Assembly (NCBI RefSeq): GCF_029946515.1
Contig: NZ_JARZHH010000010.1
Coordinates: 1-64,000 of the forward strand
DNA: 64,000 bases
Direction: 5' to 3'
Source: Polyangium sp. 6x1
GTDB taxonomy: Bacteria; Myxococcota_A; Polyangia; Polyangiales; Polyangiaceae
The notes beneath the pieces were generated by a model. The model saw only the letters and a list, made by a program, of their open reading frames with translations, was not told where the DNA came from and made no database searches. A program made the translations under genes and the position numbers. Below are positions 1 to 7,687 of the stretch, piece by piece (the stretch's first letter is position 1; the number at the start of each line of letters is the position of its first letter).

Positions 1-43
1 CCTCCGCTACCAGAGGTGTCTTCTCCCAGAGTTTGTCCAACAT
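1..43 (-). CDS. Possible start of an IS21 transposase (IstA-like), cut by the window edge
   Basis: An ATG at 43 is preceded on the minus strand by GGAGGAGGAGACGGGG, a strong ribosome site, and reads MLDKLWEKTPLVAE before the window ends. Its position just inside the repeated terminal motif is where istA starts in IS21-type elements. The visible peptide is too short for family recognition. Confidence 0.3.
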   Translation of the reverse strand, partial: MLDKLWEKTPLVAE

Positions 44-125
44 CCCCGTCTCCTCCTCCACCGAGCCCTGGGAGGGGGTCAGTTTTAGTGTCGCCAGGGG
101 GTCAGTTTTACTGACGCTCTACACA
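1..125 (-). mobile_element. End of an IS21-like insertion sequence (rest lies left of the window)
   Basis: On the minus strand the segment begins TGTGTAGAGCG and then has two direct copies of TAAAACTGACCCCC (within 70-115). These are followed by a purine-rich ribosome site and an ATG at 43. Ends starting with TG and several internal copies of an A-rich/TGACCCCC repeat in front of the first transposase gene are typical of the IS21 family. Only the terminus and 14 codons are visible, so the family call is an inference from terminal architecture. Confidence 0.5.
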
Positions 126-575
126 AGCCCCAGTGATTGGCTGGGATTTCCGGCGGGAACCCCTTGATTTTCAGGGGTCGGATCCCAGCAAGGTCCACTT
201 TTCGATCCACTTTTTGCCTTTCGGCGAGGGGCGGTCGCCGGGTTGCCCCGCGGTTTGCGCGGACCGGCCCCAGAAGCCTATCGAAAAGTGGATTGATCAC
301 TGGGCGGGAGTGGACCGACGACGCGGCGAAACAAGGGGCGCGTTCCGGATCCCGCATTGAATCCGACAATTCGCGTGCACCGCCGCAACCCGCTGATTTC
401 TTTCGCGAAAATCGCTTGCGATCGGTTTCCGATTTCCTCAGAGTCCGGCGTCAGGAACGTTGGGAGAGGGGTCGCTCGCCAGGAGCTCGAGCCCCTTCTT
501 CCTCTTGCTTTCACTCCACCCCTACGGCAGCCGTCGCGGATGCGGCGGCGTGGGGGCGGGGAGAGGAGGTCCGGC
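126..575. other. Non-coding leader with nested hairpin and a long-range inverted repeat
   Basis: No convincing gene is present between the IS end and the small HTH gene. A nested palindrome spans 140-189: GCTGGGAT (140-147) pairs with ATCCCAGC (182-189), and inside it ACCCCT (159-164) pairs with AGGGGT (173-178). Right after it, TCCACTTTTCGAT (194-206) is repeated inverted as ATCGAAAAGTGGA (280-292). The right part contains a block shared with the region upstream of the second HTH gene. These may be recombination or regulatory structures of the leftmost element. Confidence 0.5.
466..495 (+). promoter_or_regulatory. 30-bp block conserved upstream of both excisionase-like genes (copy 1)
   Basis: The block reads GAGGGGTCGCTCGCC, two variable bases, then GAGCTCGAGCCCC. 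It lies 80 bp before the HTH gene start at 576. The same 30 bp, differing only at the two middle bases, occurs at 39503-39532, 88 bp before the paralogous HTH gene. The two halves are an imperfect inverted repeat. Conservation in non-coding DNA suggests an operator or promoter for the xis-int pair; the binding protein is unknown. Confidence 0.5.
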
Positions 576-803
576 ATGTCGGCGAATCGGGGAGAGGCCG
601 AGCGGGGTCCCGTGCCGTGGGTGTCGATCGAGCGCGCGGCGGCGTTTCTCGGGCTGAGTCCGGGGGCGCTGCGCAAGTCATTGGAGCGCCGGGCCGTGCG
701 CGCCGGCGATGGGGGGACCGAGGCGCTGCTCGACGGCGTGCGGGCGCGGAAGTTCGGGCGGCTCTGGCGGGTGAAGTTCTCGGAGGCGTGGGGCGCGCCG
801 TGA
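576..803 (+). CDS. Small helix-turn-helix protein, excisionase-like
   Basis: This 75-residue protein starts at the ATG with GGAGAGGAGGT just upstream; an in-frame extension to 357 lacks coding character. Residues about 18-45 form a helix-turn-helix of the MerR/AlpA type (IERAAAFLGLSPGALRKSLE). A basic stretch RARKFGRLWRVKF follows. It lies 22 bp before the integrase at 826, the place where excisionase or recombination directionality genes commonly sit. A paralogue at 39621-39848 shares the same length and the same RARKFGR-WRV-FSEAWG tail and also precedes an integrase. Excisionase is inferred from size, fold and position. Confidence 0.65.
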   Translation: MSANRGEAERGPVPWVSIERAAAFLGLSPGALRKSLERRAVRAGDGGTEALLDGVRARKFGRLWRVKFSEAWGAP

Positions 804-825
804 GCGCCCGGAAAGGAGTGGGGTC

Positions 826-1962
826 ATGGCGGTCCGGAAGATGACGCGGCGCGGGAAGGCGTTCTTGTTCATCGATCTTCGATATCGACGGAAAGATGGC
901 AGCAAGGGCCGATTCCGCCGGGACGCGAAGGTGCAGACGATGGCGGCGGCGCGCGCGGAGGAGAAGCGATACCTCCTGAACATCGCCCAGCACGGCGAGC
1001 CGTATGCGCCGGGGGAGGCGGAGGCGGGCGCGGTGCCGCGGTCGGGGAAGACGTTTCGGGACGTCGTGGAGGAGTATCGGGCGACGTTCATGGTGACGGA
1101 GCTCAAGGTGTCGTCGCGGCGGGGGTATGCGGCGCTGCTCGAGGGGACGCTGCTGCCGAGGTTCGGCGAGCTCGCGGTCGGGAAGGTGGACGGTGCGGCG
1201 GCGGCACAGCTCGACCTGGAGCTGTCGGAGCGGGGGCTCGCGCGGGCGACGCGGAACAATGTGCAGGTGGTGATCCGGTCGGTGCTGCGATTCGCGGTGG
1301 CGCGGAAGTATCTGCGCGCGATGCCCGAGGGGATGCCGCGGCTCAAGGCGGTGGGGCAGAGCATTCTGGAGATTCCGTCGGACGAGGAGGTCGAGCGGAT
1401 CCTCGCGGCCGCGAGCGAGCGGCATCGGGTGAGCTTCGCGTTGATGGCGTATGCGGGGCTGCGGCCGAACGAGGTGCGGGCGCTACGGTGGCGGGATGTG
1501 CGGCTGCGACGGGATGGGGAGGCCGTGGGCGGGTTCGTGAGCGTGCGGGAGGGGCGGTCGCACGGGGAGACGCACACGCCGAAGACGGGGCAGCGGGAGG
1601 TGCCGGTGGCGCCGGAGCTGGGGAGGTTGCTGGCGGGGATCGAGGGGGTCGGGGGGGCGGGGCGGGAGGAGTATGTGGCGCTGAATGAGCGGGGGAGGGC
1701 GTGGGGGCAGTACGGGATCGTGCAGGCGTTTGAGAGGGGGCGGCGGAAGGTCGGGGTTGGGGGGTGGTCGGTGTATTGTTTGCGGCACTACGCGATCACG
1801 ATGTGGTTGCGGGTGGGCGTGCCGGTGCATGTCGTGCAGAGGATGGCGGGGCACAAGCATCTCGCGACGACGCAGCGGTATGTGCACCATCTGAAGGAGG
1901 ATTTGGAGGAGGCGGGGAGGCGGCTTGCGAGGGGGAGGGAGGAGAGAACGTTAAGGATATAA
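826..1962 (+). CDS. Tyrosine recombinase / integrase, leftmost of three paralogues
   Basis: This 378-residue phage-type integrase has an N-terminal DNA-binding part with the motif ARAEEKRYLLNIA, a SAM-like core-binding segment (about 80-165) and a C-terminal catalytic domain. Catalytic landmarks are the Arg in AYAGLRPNEVRAL, the Lys in HTPKTGQRE, the RH in YCLRHYAIT (the first His of HxxR is Tyr), the GHKHLATTQ box and the nucleophile Tyr in TQRYVHHL. A good ribosome site (AAAGGAG) precedes the ATG. The xis-like gene is just upstream. No tRNA-derived att copy was found beside this gene, unlike the other two integrases, so its element may be rearranged. Codon use is extremely G-rich. Confidence 0.92.
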   Translation: MAVRKMTRRGKAFLFIDLRYRRKDGSKGRFRRDAKVQTMAAARAEEKRYLLNIAQHGEPYAPGEAEAGAVPRSGKTFRDVVEEYRATFMVTELKVSSRRGYAALLEGTLLPRFGELAVGKVDGAAAAQLDLELSERGLARATRNNVQVVIRSVLRFAVARKYLRAMPEGMPRLKAVGQSILEIPSDEEVERILAAASERHRVSFALMAYAGLRPNEVRALRWRDVRLRRDGEAVGGFVSVREGRSHGETHTPKTGQREVPVAPELGRLLAGIEGVGGAGREEYVALNERGRAWGQYGIVQAFERGRRKVGVGGWSVYCLRHYAITMWLRVGVPVHVVQRMAGHKHLATTQRYVHHLKEDLEEAGRRLARGREERTLRI

Positions 1963-1982
1963 GCACGGGCTAGACCCGCACG

Positions 1983-2321
1983 TCACGCGTACTGCTGCCA
2001 GAGCTGTGTCGCATAAGCGCGTTTCTGCGCGCCGGACACGCCGCGATGTTGCTCCGCGGCATGCACGAATTGCACCAGGGCGACGAGCGGTGCGGGCAGT
2101 GCCTTCTTAAGAGCACTGATCGCGTAGCGGCCCCACGACTTGCCGAAGGTCTCGTTGAGGGACTCGACGACCATGTCGAGCCTATCTTCGATACTGTCAG
2201 GGATAAGCGCGGCGTTCTTGTCCTTTCCCGCACCGGCGAGCAGGTAGTAGAGGCCGGTCGCTCCAGCTACACTTGCGAGTGCACCGAGTACGCCCAAAAC
2301 GATTTTTTCATCACGATTCAT
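1983..2321 (-). CDS. Small protein with one N-terminal membrane segment
   Basis: This 112-residue protein starts at an ATG with GGAAGGAAG upstream. Residues about 7-30 form one hydrophobic helix containing GLYYLL, followed by a soluble, probably helical tail with no recognised motif. It lies 29 bp downstream of the XRE-membrane protein (2351-2689), whose membrane segment has the similar pattern GLYFLL, so the two probably act together or are distantly related. The pair runs convergently toward the integrase at 826 and divergently from the ABC-3C operon. Function unknown. Confidence 0.65.
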   Translation of the reverse strand: MNRDEKIVLGVLGALASVAGATGLYYLLAGAGKDKNAALIPDSIEDRLDMVVESLNETFGKSWGRYAISALKKALPAPLVALVQFVHAAEQHRGVSGAQKRAYATQLWQQYA

Positions 2322-2350
2322 TGCGACTTCCTTCCTTTGGTTGTTGCCGG

Positions 2351-2689
2351 CTATGGCCGACGTGGACGTCTACGTGCTCCGCGGGGCTCTGACTGCGCGT
2401 CCTCTCCATCATCCTCCCCCTCGTCTTCATCGAGCGCCCACTTAAGGAGGAAGTAGAGTCCGGCGATGGCTCCCGCTGTTACGAGGACCGCAGCCACCTG
2501 CGTGGCGACGTCCTTGCGTCGGGCTGCGCGGCCGAACTGCTGGATCAAGCCCACCTGGTATGGGGTGGGATGTTGGGCGCTGTTCTCCCACCTAGATACT
2601 GTCACTGCGTGTACGCCGAGGAGCGATGCGAACTGCGCTTGTGACAATCCCAGCGACTCTCGGACTTGTCTGATCTCAGAACCGTTCAT
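2351..2689 (-). CDS. XRE-type DNA-binding protein with a C-terminal membrane segment
   Basis: 112 residues from the ATG chosen because an XRE domain begins at once (MNGSEIRQVRESLGLSQAQF); a TTG 24 bp upstream is an alternative. Residues 3-57 are a Cro/C1-type helix-turn-helix (VHAVTVSRWE as recognition helix). A membrane helix follows at about 68-88 (AAVLVTAGAIAGLYFLLKW), then a short acidic stretch and an Arg/Pro-rich end. A DNA-binding domain tethered to the membrane suggests a membrane-anchored regulator. It is divergent from the defence operon starting at 3143, whose expression it could control; that link is an inference. Confidence 0.7.
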   Translation of the reverse strand: MNGSEIRQVRESLGLSQAQFASLLGVHAVTVSRWENSAQHPTPYQVGLIQQFGRAARRKDVATQVAAVLVTAGAIAGLYFLLKWALDEDEGEDDGEDAQSEPRGARRRPRRP

Positions 2690-3142
2690 CAGCGTAGGGT
2701 CGAAGTTTAGCAATTGTTACGTCAAGTGGCCACTCAAATATTGCGTCCTAAGCTGTAGCGTCTGCAAAACAGAATGACGCAGCGCGGCGCAATGCTGTCG
2801 CTCGTGGCAGCAGGGCTGCTAACAACGCGATGCGCTAGGGCCGACGCGGCGCACAGCTTCAGCGGGCGGGGCGGCTGGTCACAGCCGAGCAAAGTGTGCC
2901 AGCGATTACCCCTTGACTCGCGTGCGCGAACCACGTTGCATCAACAAGCGTGGAGGGTCCATCGTGCTGAAGGCCTTCGAGTCGAGTGCCGGCTCCGATG
3001 TCGCATCGCCGGGTCTTAGAGGTCTTCCTACCAGCGTACAGGGTGGTGCCCTTCCTACCAGCGTACAGGGTGGTGCCGCATGGCATCTGACGGTTGGAGA
3101 CTGTCGGCTGGCCCGGAGCCACTGAGGCAGTCGGTATCGCGC
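2690..3142. promoter_or_regulatory. Divergent promoter region with a perfect 27-bp tandem duplication
   Basis: This is the gap between the membrane-bound XRE gene (leftward) and the ABC-3C operon (rightward). It is clearly less GC-rich near 2700-2760 than its surroundings. It contains two perfect, immediately adjacent 27-bp copies at 3024-3050 and 3051-3077 (beginning CTTCCTACCAGCG). No gene is evident. The tandem may be a duplicated operator or simple slippage. Confidence 0.45.
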
Positions 3143-4072
3143 ATGCATGCATCGAGCTACCAGGCATGGAATGGCAACGACTGGCAGGATTACGTCGTAC
3201 GTCTGCTTCAGCTGCGCTATTCGATACGCTTCCAGGAGGTGCCGGATAAGCACAAAGGCGACTTCGGCGTCGAGGGATTCACTATCGATGGTCATGCATA
3301 TCAATGTTACGCGGCCCAAGAACCCATCGGCACGGCCGATCTTTACGAGGAGCAGCGCAACAAAATCACCAGAGACATCAACAAGTTTTGCGATAACAAG
3401 GAGGATCTGGCCAAGCTCTTCGGGGACACAAAGATATGCATGTGGATCCTGGTCGTACCGCGGCACGAAAGCGCGATGCTTGTGCAGCATGCAACCAAGA
3501 AAGCCGAAGAGGTGCGTGCCAAAAACCTCCCTTATGTAGCAAGCGACTTTAGGATCCAGATCACCACCGACGAAGCGTTTCAGCAGGAGCGCGCCGTGCT
3601 AGTCACCAATGGCGCCAGGGTGATGCGGATCGACGGCGAGCCAGTCGACGAAGACGACATTGACAAGTGGAGCCAGACGCACGCCAAGCTAATCGAGCGC
3701 CTTGAGAACAAAATTGACAACATTCCTGTCCTAAATACGGACGATGAACGCAGTGACTTTAGAAACCGTCAGCTCGATCACTACCTAAGGGGTAGCAGCA
3801 TCCTTGAGAAGATGCGCGCTCAGTATCCGCATATTTACGAGACAATTGATAGGTACATTAAGAACAAGGAAAGGTTTGTTGAGACAGAGTGCTTGCTCGC
3901 AGACACTGCCCCACAACGCACCATCGCGCAGGTCGCACGCGAGCTTGAGAAAGAGCTTTCCGAGGCTATCAAGGGAATCGACCCAGTAACCGCTAAAGAC
4001 TTGGCATTCGCTACCATCGCCGACTGGCTTCTTCGTTGTCCACTGCGCTTCCCGAAGTTAGAAGGTAGATAG
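3143..4072 (+). CDS. ABC-3C system effector with an N-terminal restriction-endonuclease-like domain
   Basis: 309 residues from the ATG at 3143; a start 63 bp upstream would run through the tandem repeat. Residues 8-60 resemble a PD-(D/E)XK nuclease core: WNGNDWQDYVVRLLQLRY, then GDFGVEG (D40, E44) and YQCY, a variant seen in phage-defence nucleases in which the usual Lys is replaced. The C-terminal half (about 200-309) is helical and has the position of the ABC-3C C-terminal domain that couples effectors to the system. It is followed without a gap by the middle component and an SMC-like ATPase, the standard order of ABC three-component systems. DNA cleavage as the effector activity is inferred. 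Confidence 0.7.
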   Translation: MHASSYQAWNGNDWQDYVVRLLQLRYSIRFQEVPDKHKGDFGVEGFTIDGHAYQCYAAQEPIGTADLYEEQRNKITRDINKFCDNKEDLAKLFGDTKICMWILVVPRHESAMLVQHATKKAEEVRAKNLPYVASDFRIQITTDEAFQQERAVLVTNGARVMRIDGEPVDEDDIDKWSQTHAKLIERLENKIDNIPVLNTDDERSDFRNRQLDHYLRGSSILEKMRAQYPHIYETIDRYIKNKERFVETECLLADTAPQRTIAQVARELEKELSEAIKGIDPVTAKDLAFATIADWLLRCPLRFPKLEGR

Positions 4073-4537
4073 ATGGAGGTTACCGACCTAAACATCCCGT
4101 TTCGCTTTGTACGCCGTCCAGTCGCTGTTCCTGGCGATCTCCGGATAGCCTGGCGAATCTCTGTGATTCTGTTAATTCTGCACAGGTGCCACGGAGAGTC
4201 ACTCAAGATGAAGCACTTGCACGTAATGAGCTGGGCGATACGAAGCGCCGAGTCCAGGCTGCTATTCCTTGAAGTGCTCGCTGGACGCACTCAGCCCGAG
4301 CAAGCGATCGTTCGCTATGAGCCTGGGCTGAACCGTGCCGTCGACTTTGCCCTAGGGGAAGGTCTCCTTGAGCGAGACAAGTCCAAGCTCCATCTTGCGG
4401 CTGCCGGCCGAGCCATGACTGACCAGATTCTCAGTGAGCCCGTGCTCCACGCGGAGAAAGAATTCCTTGAGAAACTGCCGCGAAGAATAACACAAAGGAT
4501 GATTGAGTCCGTTCTAAAGGGGGTATCTGCGAAATGA
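4073..4537 (+). CDS. ABC-3C system middle component (winged-helix-like)
   Basis: This 154-residue helical protein begins at the base after the effector's stop codon (TAG ATG), and its end overlaps the ATPase start (ATGA). Small winged-helix-like proteins in exactly this slot are the middle components of ABC three-component systems, thought to bridge effector and ATPase. The segment RAVDFALGEGLLERDKSKLHLAAAGRAMTDQIL fits the wing and third helix of a winged helix. Recognition rests more on context than on sequence. Confidence 0.65.
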   Translation: MEVTDLNIPFRFVRRPVAVPGDLRIAWRISVILLILHRCHGESLKMKHLHVMSWAIRSAESRLLFLEVLAGRTQPEQAIVRYEPGLNRAVDFALGEGLLERDKSKLHLAAAGRAMTDQILSEPVLHAEKEFLEKLPRRITQRMIESVLKGVSAK

Positions 4538-6561
4538 GCGGCTACATCAGACTGCGACGAGCGGACCTCGCCGTGGACACCCCCAAAGGTAAATACGGGG
4601 CTACAGTCGAGTTCGAGCACGGGTTGAACATACTCTGGGCCGACAATACAAGCGGAAAGTCGACATGTATCCAAGGCATAATATACGCCCTTGGACTGGA
4701 GGGCATGCTTAGTGCCAGCCATAAGATTCCGCTACCTCACGCGATGACCCACTACCTCGAAGACGGTGGCGAGAAGATCGCCGTGGACGAGTCGCTCGTG
4801 GCAGTCGAGATCGAAAACGGCTCAGGTACGATCGCAACGATTGTTCGGTTTGTGAAGAGCAATGCAAAGGACAGCCGCCTCGTCACTGTGTTCGAGGGGA
4901 TGACCGTGGAACAGGTAGGTACCAAGGTCGGTGCAGACTACTTCGTCAGGCTCGAAGGCGCAGCTGTACGAGGTGCTGGATTCCATGCATGGCTGACCAA
5001 CTTTATCGGATGGAAGTTGCCAACGGTGTCACGCTATCAGGGTGACGATTGTCCGCTATACCTCGAATGCATATTCCCGCTGCTTATTGTTGAGCAAAAA
5101 CATGGCTGGAGCGGGATTCAGGCACGCATGCCTACCCATTTCCGAGTACGGGACGTCAGCAAGCGCGCTATTGAGTTTTTGCTCAATCTTGATGCGTACG
5201 AAAATGCGATCCGACGTGATAGGCTCCGCGACGCACTTGCGACCACGAAGGTGCGATGGGGCGAGGTTGTCTCGGAGAGCGAGCGTCTAGCACGCAGAGT
5301 CTCGGGTATAGCCAACGGTATACCCAAGGAGCCAGCGACGTGGGGGACCCAAGATGAACCATACATTTCCGTGCCCGTCAGTAATGCTTGGCGCCGTCTC
5401 GACGCGGAGATCCGTGACAACTTGACGCGTATTGCCGTTCTTGAGTCGAAGGAGATTCCCAGGGTGGAGCAGGTGGCGGAAGAACTCACCGAATCCCTTA
5501 GGGAGGACGAGAGGAGGCTTTCCGACGCGGAGATCTTTGCTGGCCAGTTCCTGAGGGACGTGGAAGCGGAGAAGGCGCAACTTGAGGCGGTCATGCAGCG
5601 TCTCGAATCGCTCCGTGAAGACCTCCAGAGGAACAAGGACATTAGCCGACTTAACCAGCTCGGCTCCATCCGGGCGATGAAGACCTCGCGCAAAGAGTGT
5701 CCAACGTGTCATCAATCGGTCGTCGATAGTCTGTTGCCCCAGGATGTGCACCACGAGCCCATGTCGATCGAGGAGAATATAGAGTTTATCGACGAGCAAA
5801 TAGCTGCGTTCGAGTCGATGAAGGTAGAAGCGACCCGCGTCATCAAGTCAAAAGAGCGACGCTTGCAGGCCCTGCGGGACCATGTGACCAATCTTCGCAG
5901 CACCATTAGATCTAAGAAGCGCGCTCTGGTTGCGGATGGTCGAACCCCATCGTTGGCTGCTGTCGAGGAAAAAGTGCGACTCGTGGAGACCACAAAAATT
6001 GTGATGGCCATACAGGAAGAGTGGCGACTGCTACTCGTGCGCGCTCTTGAAATAGCGAACCAGTATTCAACATTGGAAGCTCAGCTAAAAGAGGTCGGTA
6101 CAGACGACCTTTCGCCGGCCGATGCTGAAAAGCTCCGTGCTCTGCAGCAGTTGTTTGTGGAGCAGCTAAAAGATTACAACTTCCGGAGCATTGAGCCCAA
6201 GTTGGTAGAGATTTCTAAGGACACCTATCGGCCCAGCCACGAAGGGTTCGATCTTGGCTTTGACCTTTCAGCCAGTGACATGATCAGGACCATATGGGCA
6301 TATCTGCAGGCCCTTTTAGAAGTAGCCAGGAAGGGTGACACGAACCATTTGGGAATGATGATTCTAGATGAGCCGAGACAGCAACAAGCACAGCGAATGA
6401 GCTTCGAGGCGTTTTTGCGCCGTGCGGCGAGCGCATTGAAAGCGGAGCAGCAAGTAATCTTTGCTACCAGCGAAGACGAGGCTCAACTGCAAGCAATGCT
6501 CGAGGATGTACCTCACAAATACATAAGAGTGCCTGGGATGTTGCTGACGCGACGTGAATAA
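4534..6561 (+). CDS. SMC/Rad50-like ABC ATPase of an ABC three-component defence system
   Basis: This 675-residue protein has the split-ATPase layout of SMC/Rad50. Walker A is near the N-terminus (ADNTSGKST, 36-44, with Ala where Gly is usual), followed by long coiled coils (about 210-560) interrupted by CPTC at 389-392, a Rad50-type zinc-hook motif. The C-terminal lobe has a signature-like LSASD and a Walker B (MMILDEP, D612-E613). It starts inside the stop of the middle component. In ABC-3C systems this protein is thought to sense invading DNA or altered DNA ends and license the effector. Codon usage is more AT-rich than in the chromosomal genes to the right, consistent with transfer. Confidence 0.85.
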   Translation: MSGYIRLRRADLAVDTPKGKYGATVEFEHGLNILWADNTSGKSTCIQGIIYALGLEGMLSASHKIPLPHAMTHYLEDGGEKIAVDESLVAVEIENGSGTIATIVRFVKSNAKDSRLVTVFEGMTVEQVGTKVGADYFVRLEGAAVRGAGFHAWLTNFIGWKLPTVSRYQGDDCPLYLECIFPLLIVEQKHGWSGIQARMPTHFRVRDVSKRAIEFLLNLDAYENAIRRDRLRDALATTKVRWGEVVSESERLARRVSGIANGIPKEPATWGTQDEPYISVPVSNAWRRLDAEIRDNLTRIAVLESKEIPRVEQVAEELTESLREDERRLSDAEIFAGQFLRDVEAEKAQLEAVMQRLESLREDLQRNKDISRLNQLGSIRAMKTSRKECPTCHQSVVDSLLPQDVHHEPMSIEENIEFIDEQIAAFESMKVEATRVIKSKERRLQALRDHVTNLRSTIRSKKRALVADGRTPSLAAVEEKVRLVETTKIVMAIQEEWRLLLVRALEIANQYSTLEAQLKEVGTDDLSPADAEKLRALQQLFVEQLKDYNFRSIEPKLVEISKDTYRPSHEGFDLGFDLSASDMIRTIWAYLQALLEVARKGDTNHLGMMILDEPRQQQAQRMSFEAFLRRAASALKAEQQVIFATSEDEAQLQAMLEDVPHKYIRVPGMLLTRRE

Positions 6562-6615
6562 ACAGGCGGTCTCTGCGCAAACCCCCAAGGATTTACAGGC
6601 AAGGGTGTGGTTTCT

Positions 6616-7626
6616 ATGGATAAGCCGATGATTGACGAGGCAAGGCGAATCCTCAATACTCTTGAAGCAGGGCCTTCATCGGGGCAAGATCCGAAGGCGG
6701 CAGAGGAGCTGCTGTCAGCTGCTGTGGTTCCGATATTAGAATCGCAGGGTTGGGGCACTGTTTGGACCGACGAATCGCATGAGTACGAGCTAGACATCGT
6801 CGGTACCCGCCTGCTGGATGGTGGAGCACGCGACGAAACCATCGGCGTTGAACTTAGACTGACGCGCGATGTTTCCTTGATGTCTTCCGTACTGCACAGG
6901 ATGATTGCTGCAGCATCCAACGCAAATCACGATCACTATCTGCTGGTCGCAAATCGTGCGCCATCTGGTCACGGACGGAAGATTCTAAACCAGCTGAGCG
7001 GCAGCAAGTTGACGTTTGTAGATTTTCATGACCTTCGATCTTGGCTCGCTCGGGTCGAACGGGGGATTGAACTAGCACCCACATGTGTGGCGCAGGCAGT
7101 TCAAGACATGTGCCGCCGTATTGCTAAGCATATCGCCGAGAACCCCGAAGAGTTACGCGCCGTTGAGTGGCGGGATGCGGAGCGTCTTGTTGGTGAAGTT
7201 CTGTCTGGTTTGGGTTTTGCCGTGACCTTGACGAAGTCTGCGGGAGATGGCGGCAAAGACGTCATTATGGAGGTTGAGGACCGGGCAAGCTCACGCACGT
7301 ACATCATAGAGATAAAGCATTGGGTCTGTGGCAAAGAGGTTCGGGGAGTGCACCTGAAACGGTTTCTGGAAGTCGTGATGAACGAGAAGCATGCGTCAGG
7401 ACTGTTCTTGTCGACCTCCGGCTATGCAGGCAACGCATTCAAGGCGATCGCCGAGTTAGAGCATCAGCGACTACGGGTCGGCGGGAAGGAGAAGGTTGTC
7501 CAATTGTGTAAGAGCTATGTAAAATCCGGGGAGGGACTCTGGCACACACCATCGGCGTTGGTAGAGATTCTCTTCGAAGGTACAGATTCGGCGGCATCTC
7601 TGGCTGACTCGAAGCAGGGGACGTAA
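6616..7626 (+). CDS. Mrr-type restriction endonuclease, two nuclease-like domains
   Basis: 336 residues from the ATG at 6616; a GTG three codons earlier sits too close to the AAGGG ribosome site. The C-terminal half is an Mrr-catalytic-type PD-(D/E)XK domain: WRDAERLVGEVLSGLGF, then GDGGKDVIMEV with the metal-binding Asp (D215) and IIEIKHW with the E-x-K pair (E232, K234). The N-terminal half has a second, weaker nuclease-like pattern (LESQGWG, YELDIVG, IGVELRL), perhaps degenerate. It follows the ABC-3C ATPase by 54 bp on the same strand and could be part of that operon or an independent Mrr-like system cutting modified DNA. Confidence 0.8.
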   Translation: MDKPMIDEARRILNTLEAGPSSGQDPKAAEELLSAAVVPILESQGWGTVWTDESHEYELDIVGTRLLDGGARDETIGVELRLTRDVSLMSSVLHRMIAAASNANHDHYLLVANRAPSGHGRKILNQLSGSKLTFVDFHDLRSWLARVERGIELAPTCVAQAVQDMCRRIAKHIAENPEELRAVEWRDAERLVGEVLSGLGFAVTLTKSAGDGGKDVIMEVEDRASSRTYIIEIKHWVCGKEVRGVHLKRFLEVVMNEKHASGLFLSTSGYAGNAFKAIAELEHQRLRVGGKEKVVQLCKSYVKSGEGLWHTPSALVEILFEGTDSAASLADSKQGT

Positions 7627-7687
7627 AGGCCCTTTGGAAGGTGTTAACGCGGCTGGGCTATACGGTGCCAAAGGAAGCAAGTCGACT

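Noticed and set aside
126-2000. Search for a tRNA-Arg att copy near the first integrase
   Set aside because: No stretch matching the 45-bp tRNA 3' half was found beside 826-1962. Its att site is either lost or outside the window.
3024-3077. Possible CRISPR or iteron array
   Set aside because: Only two copies, directly abutting with no spacers. No cas genes are present in the window.
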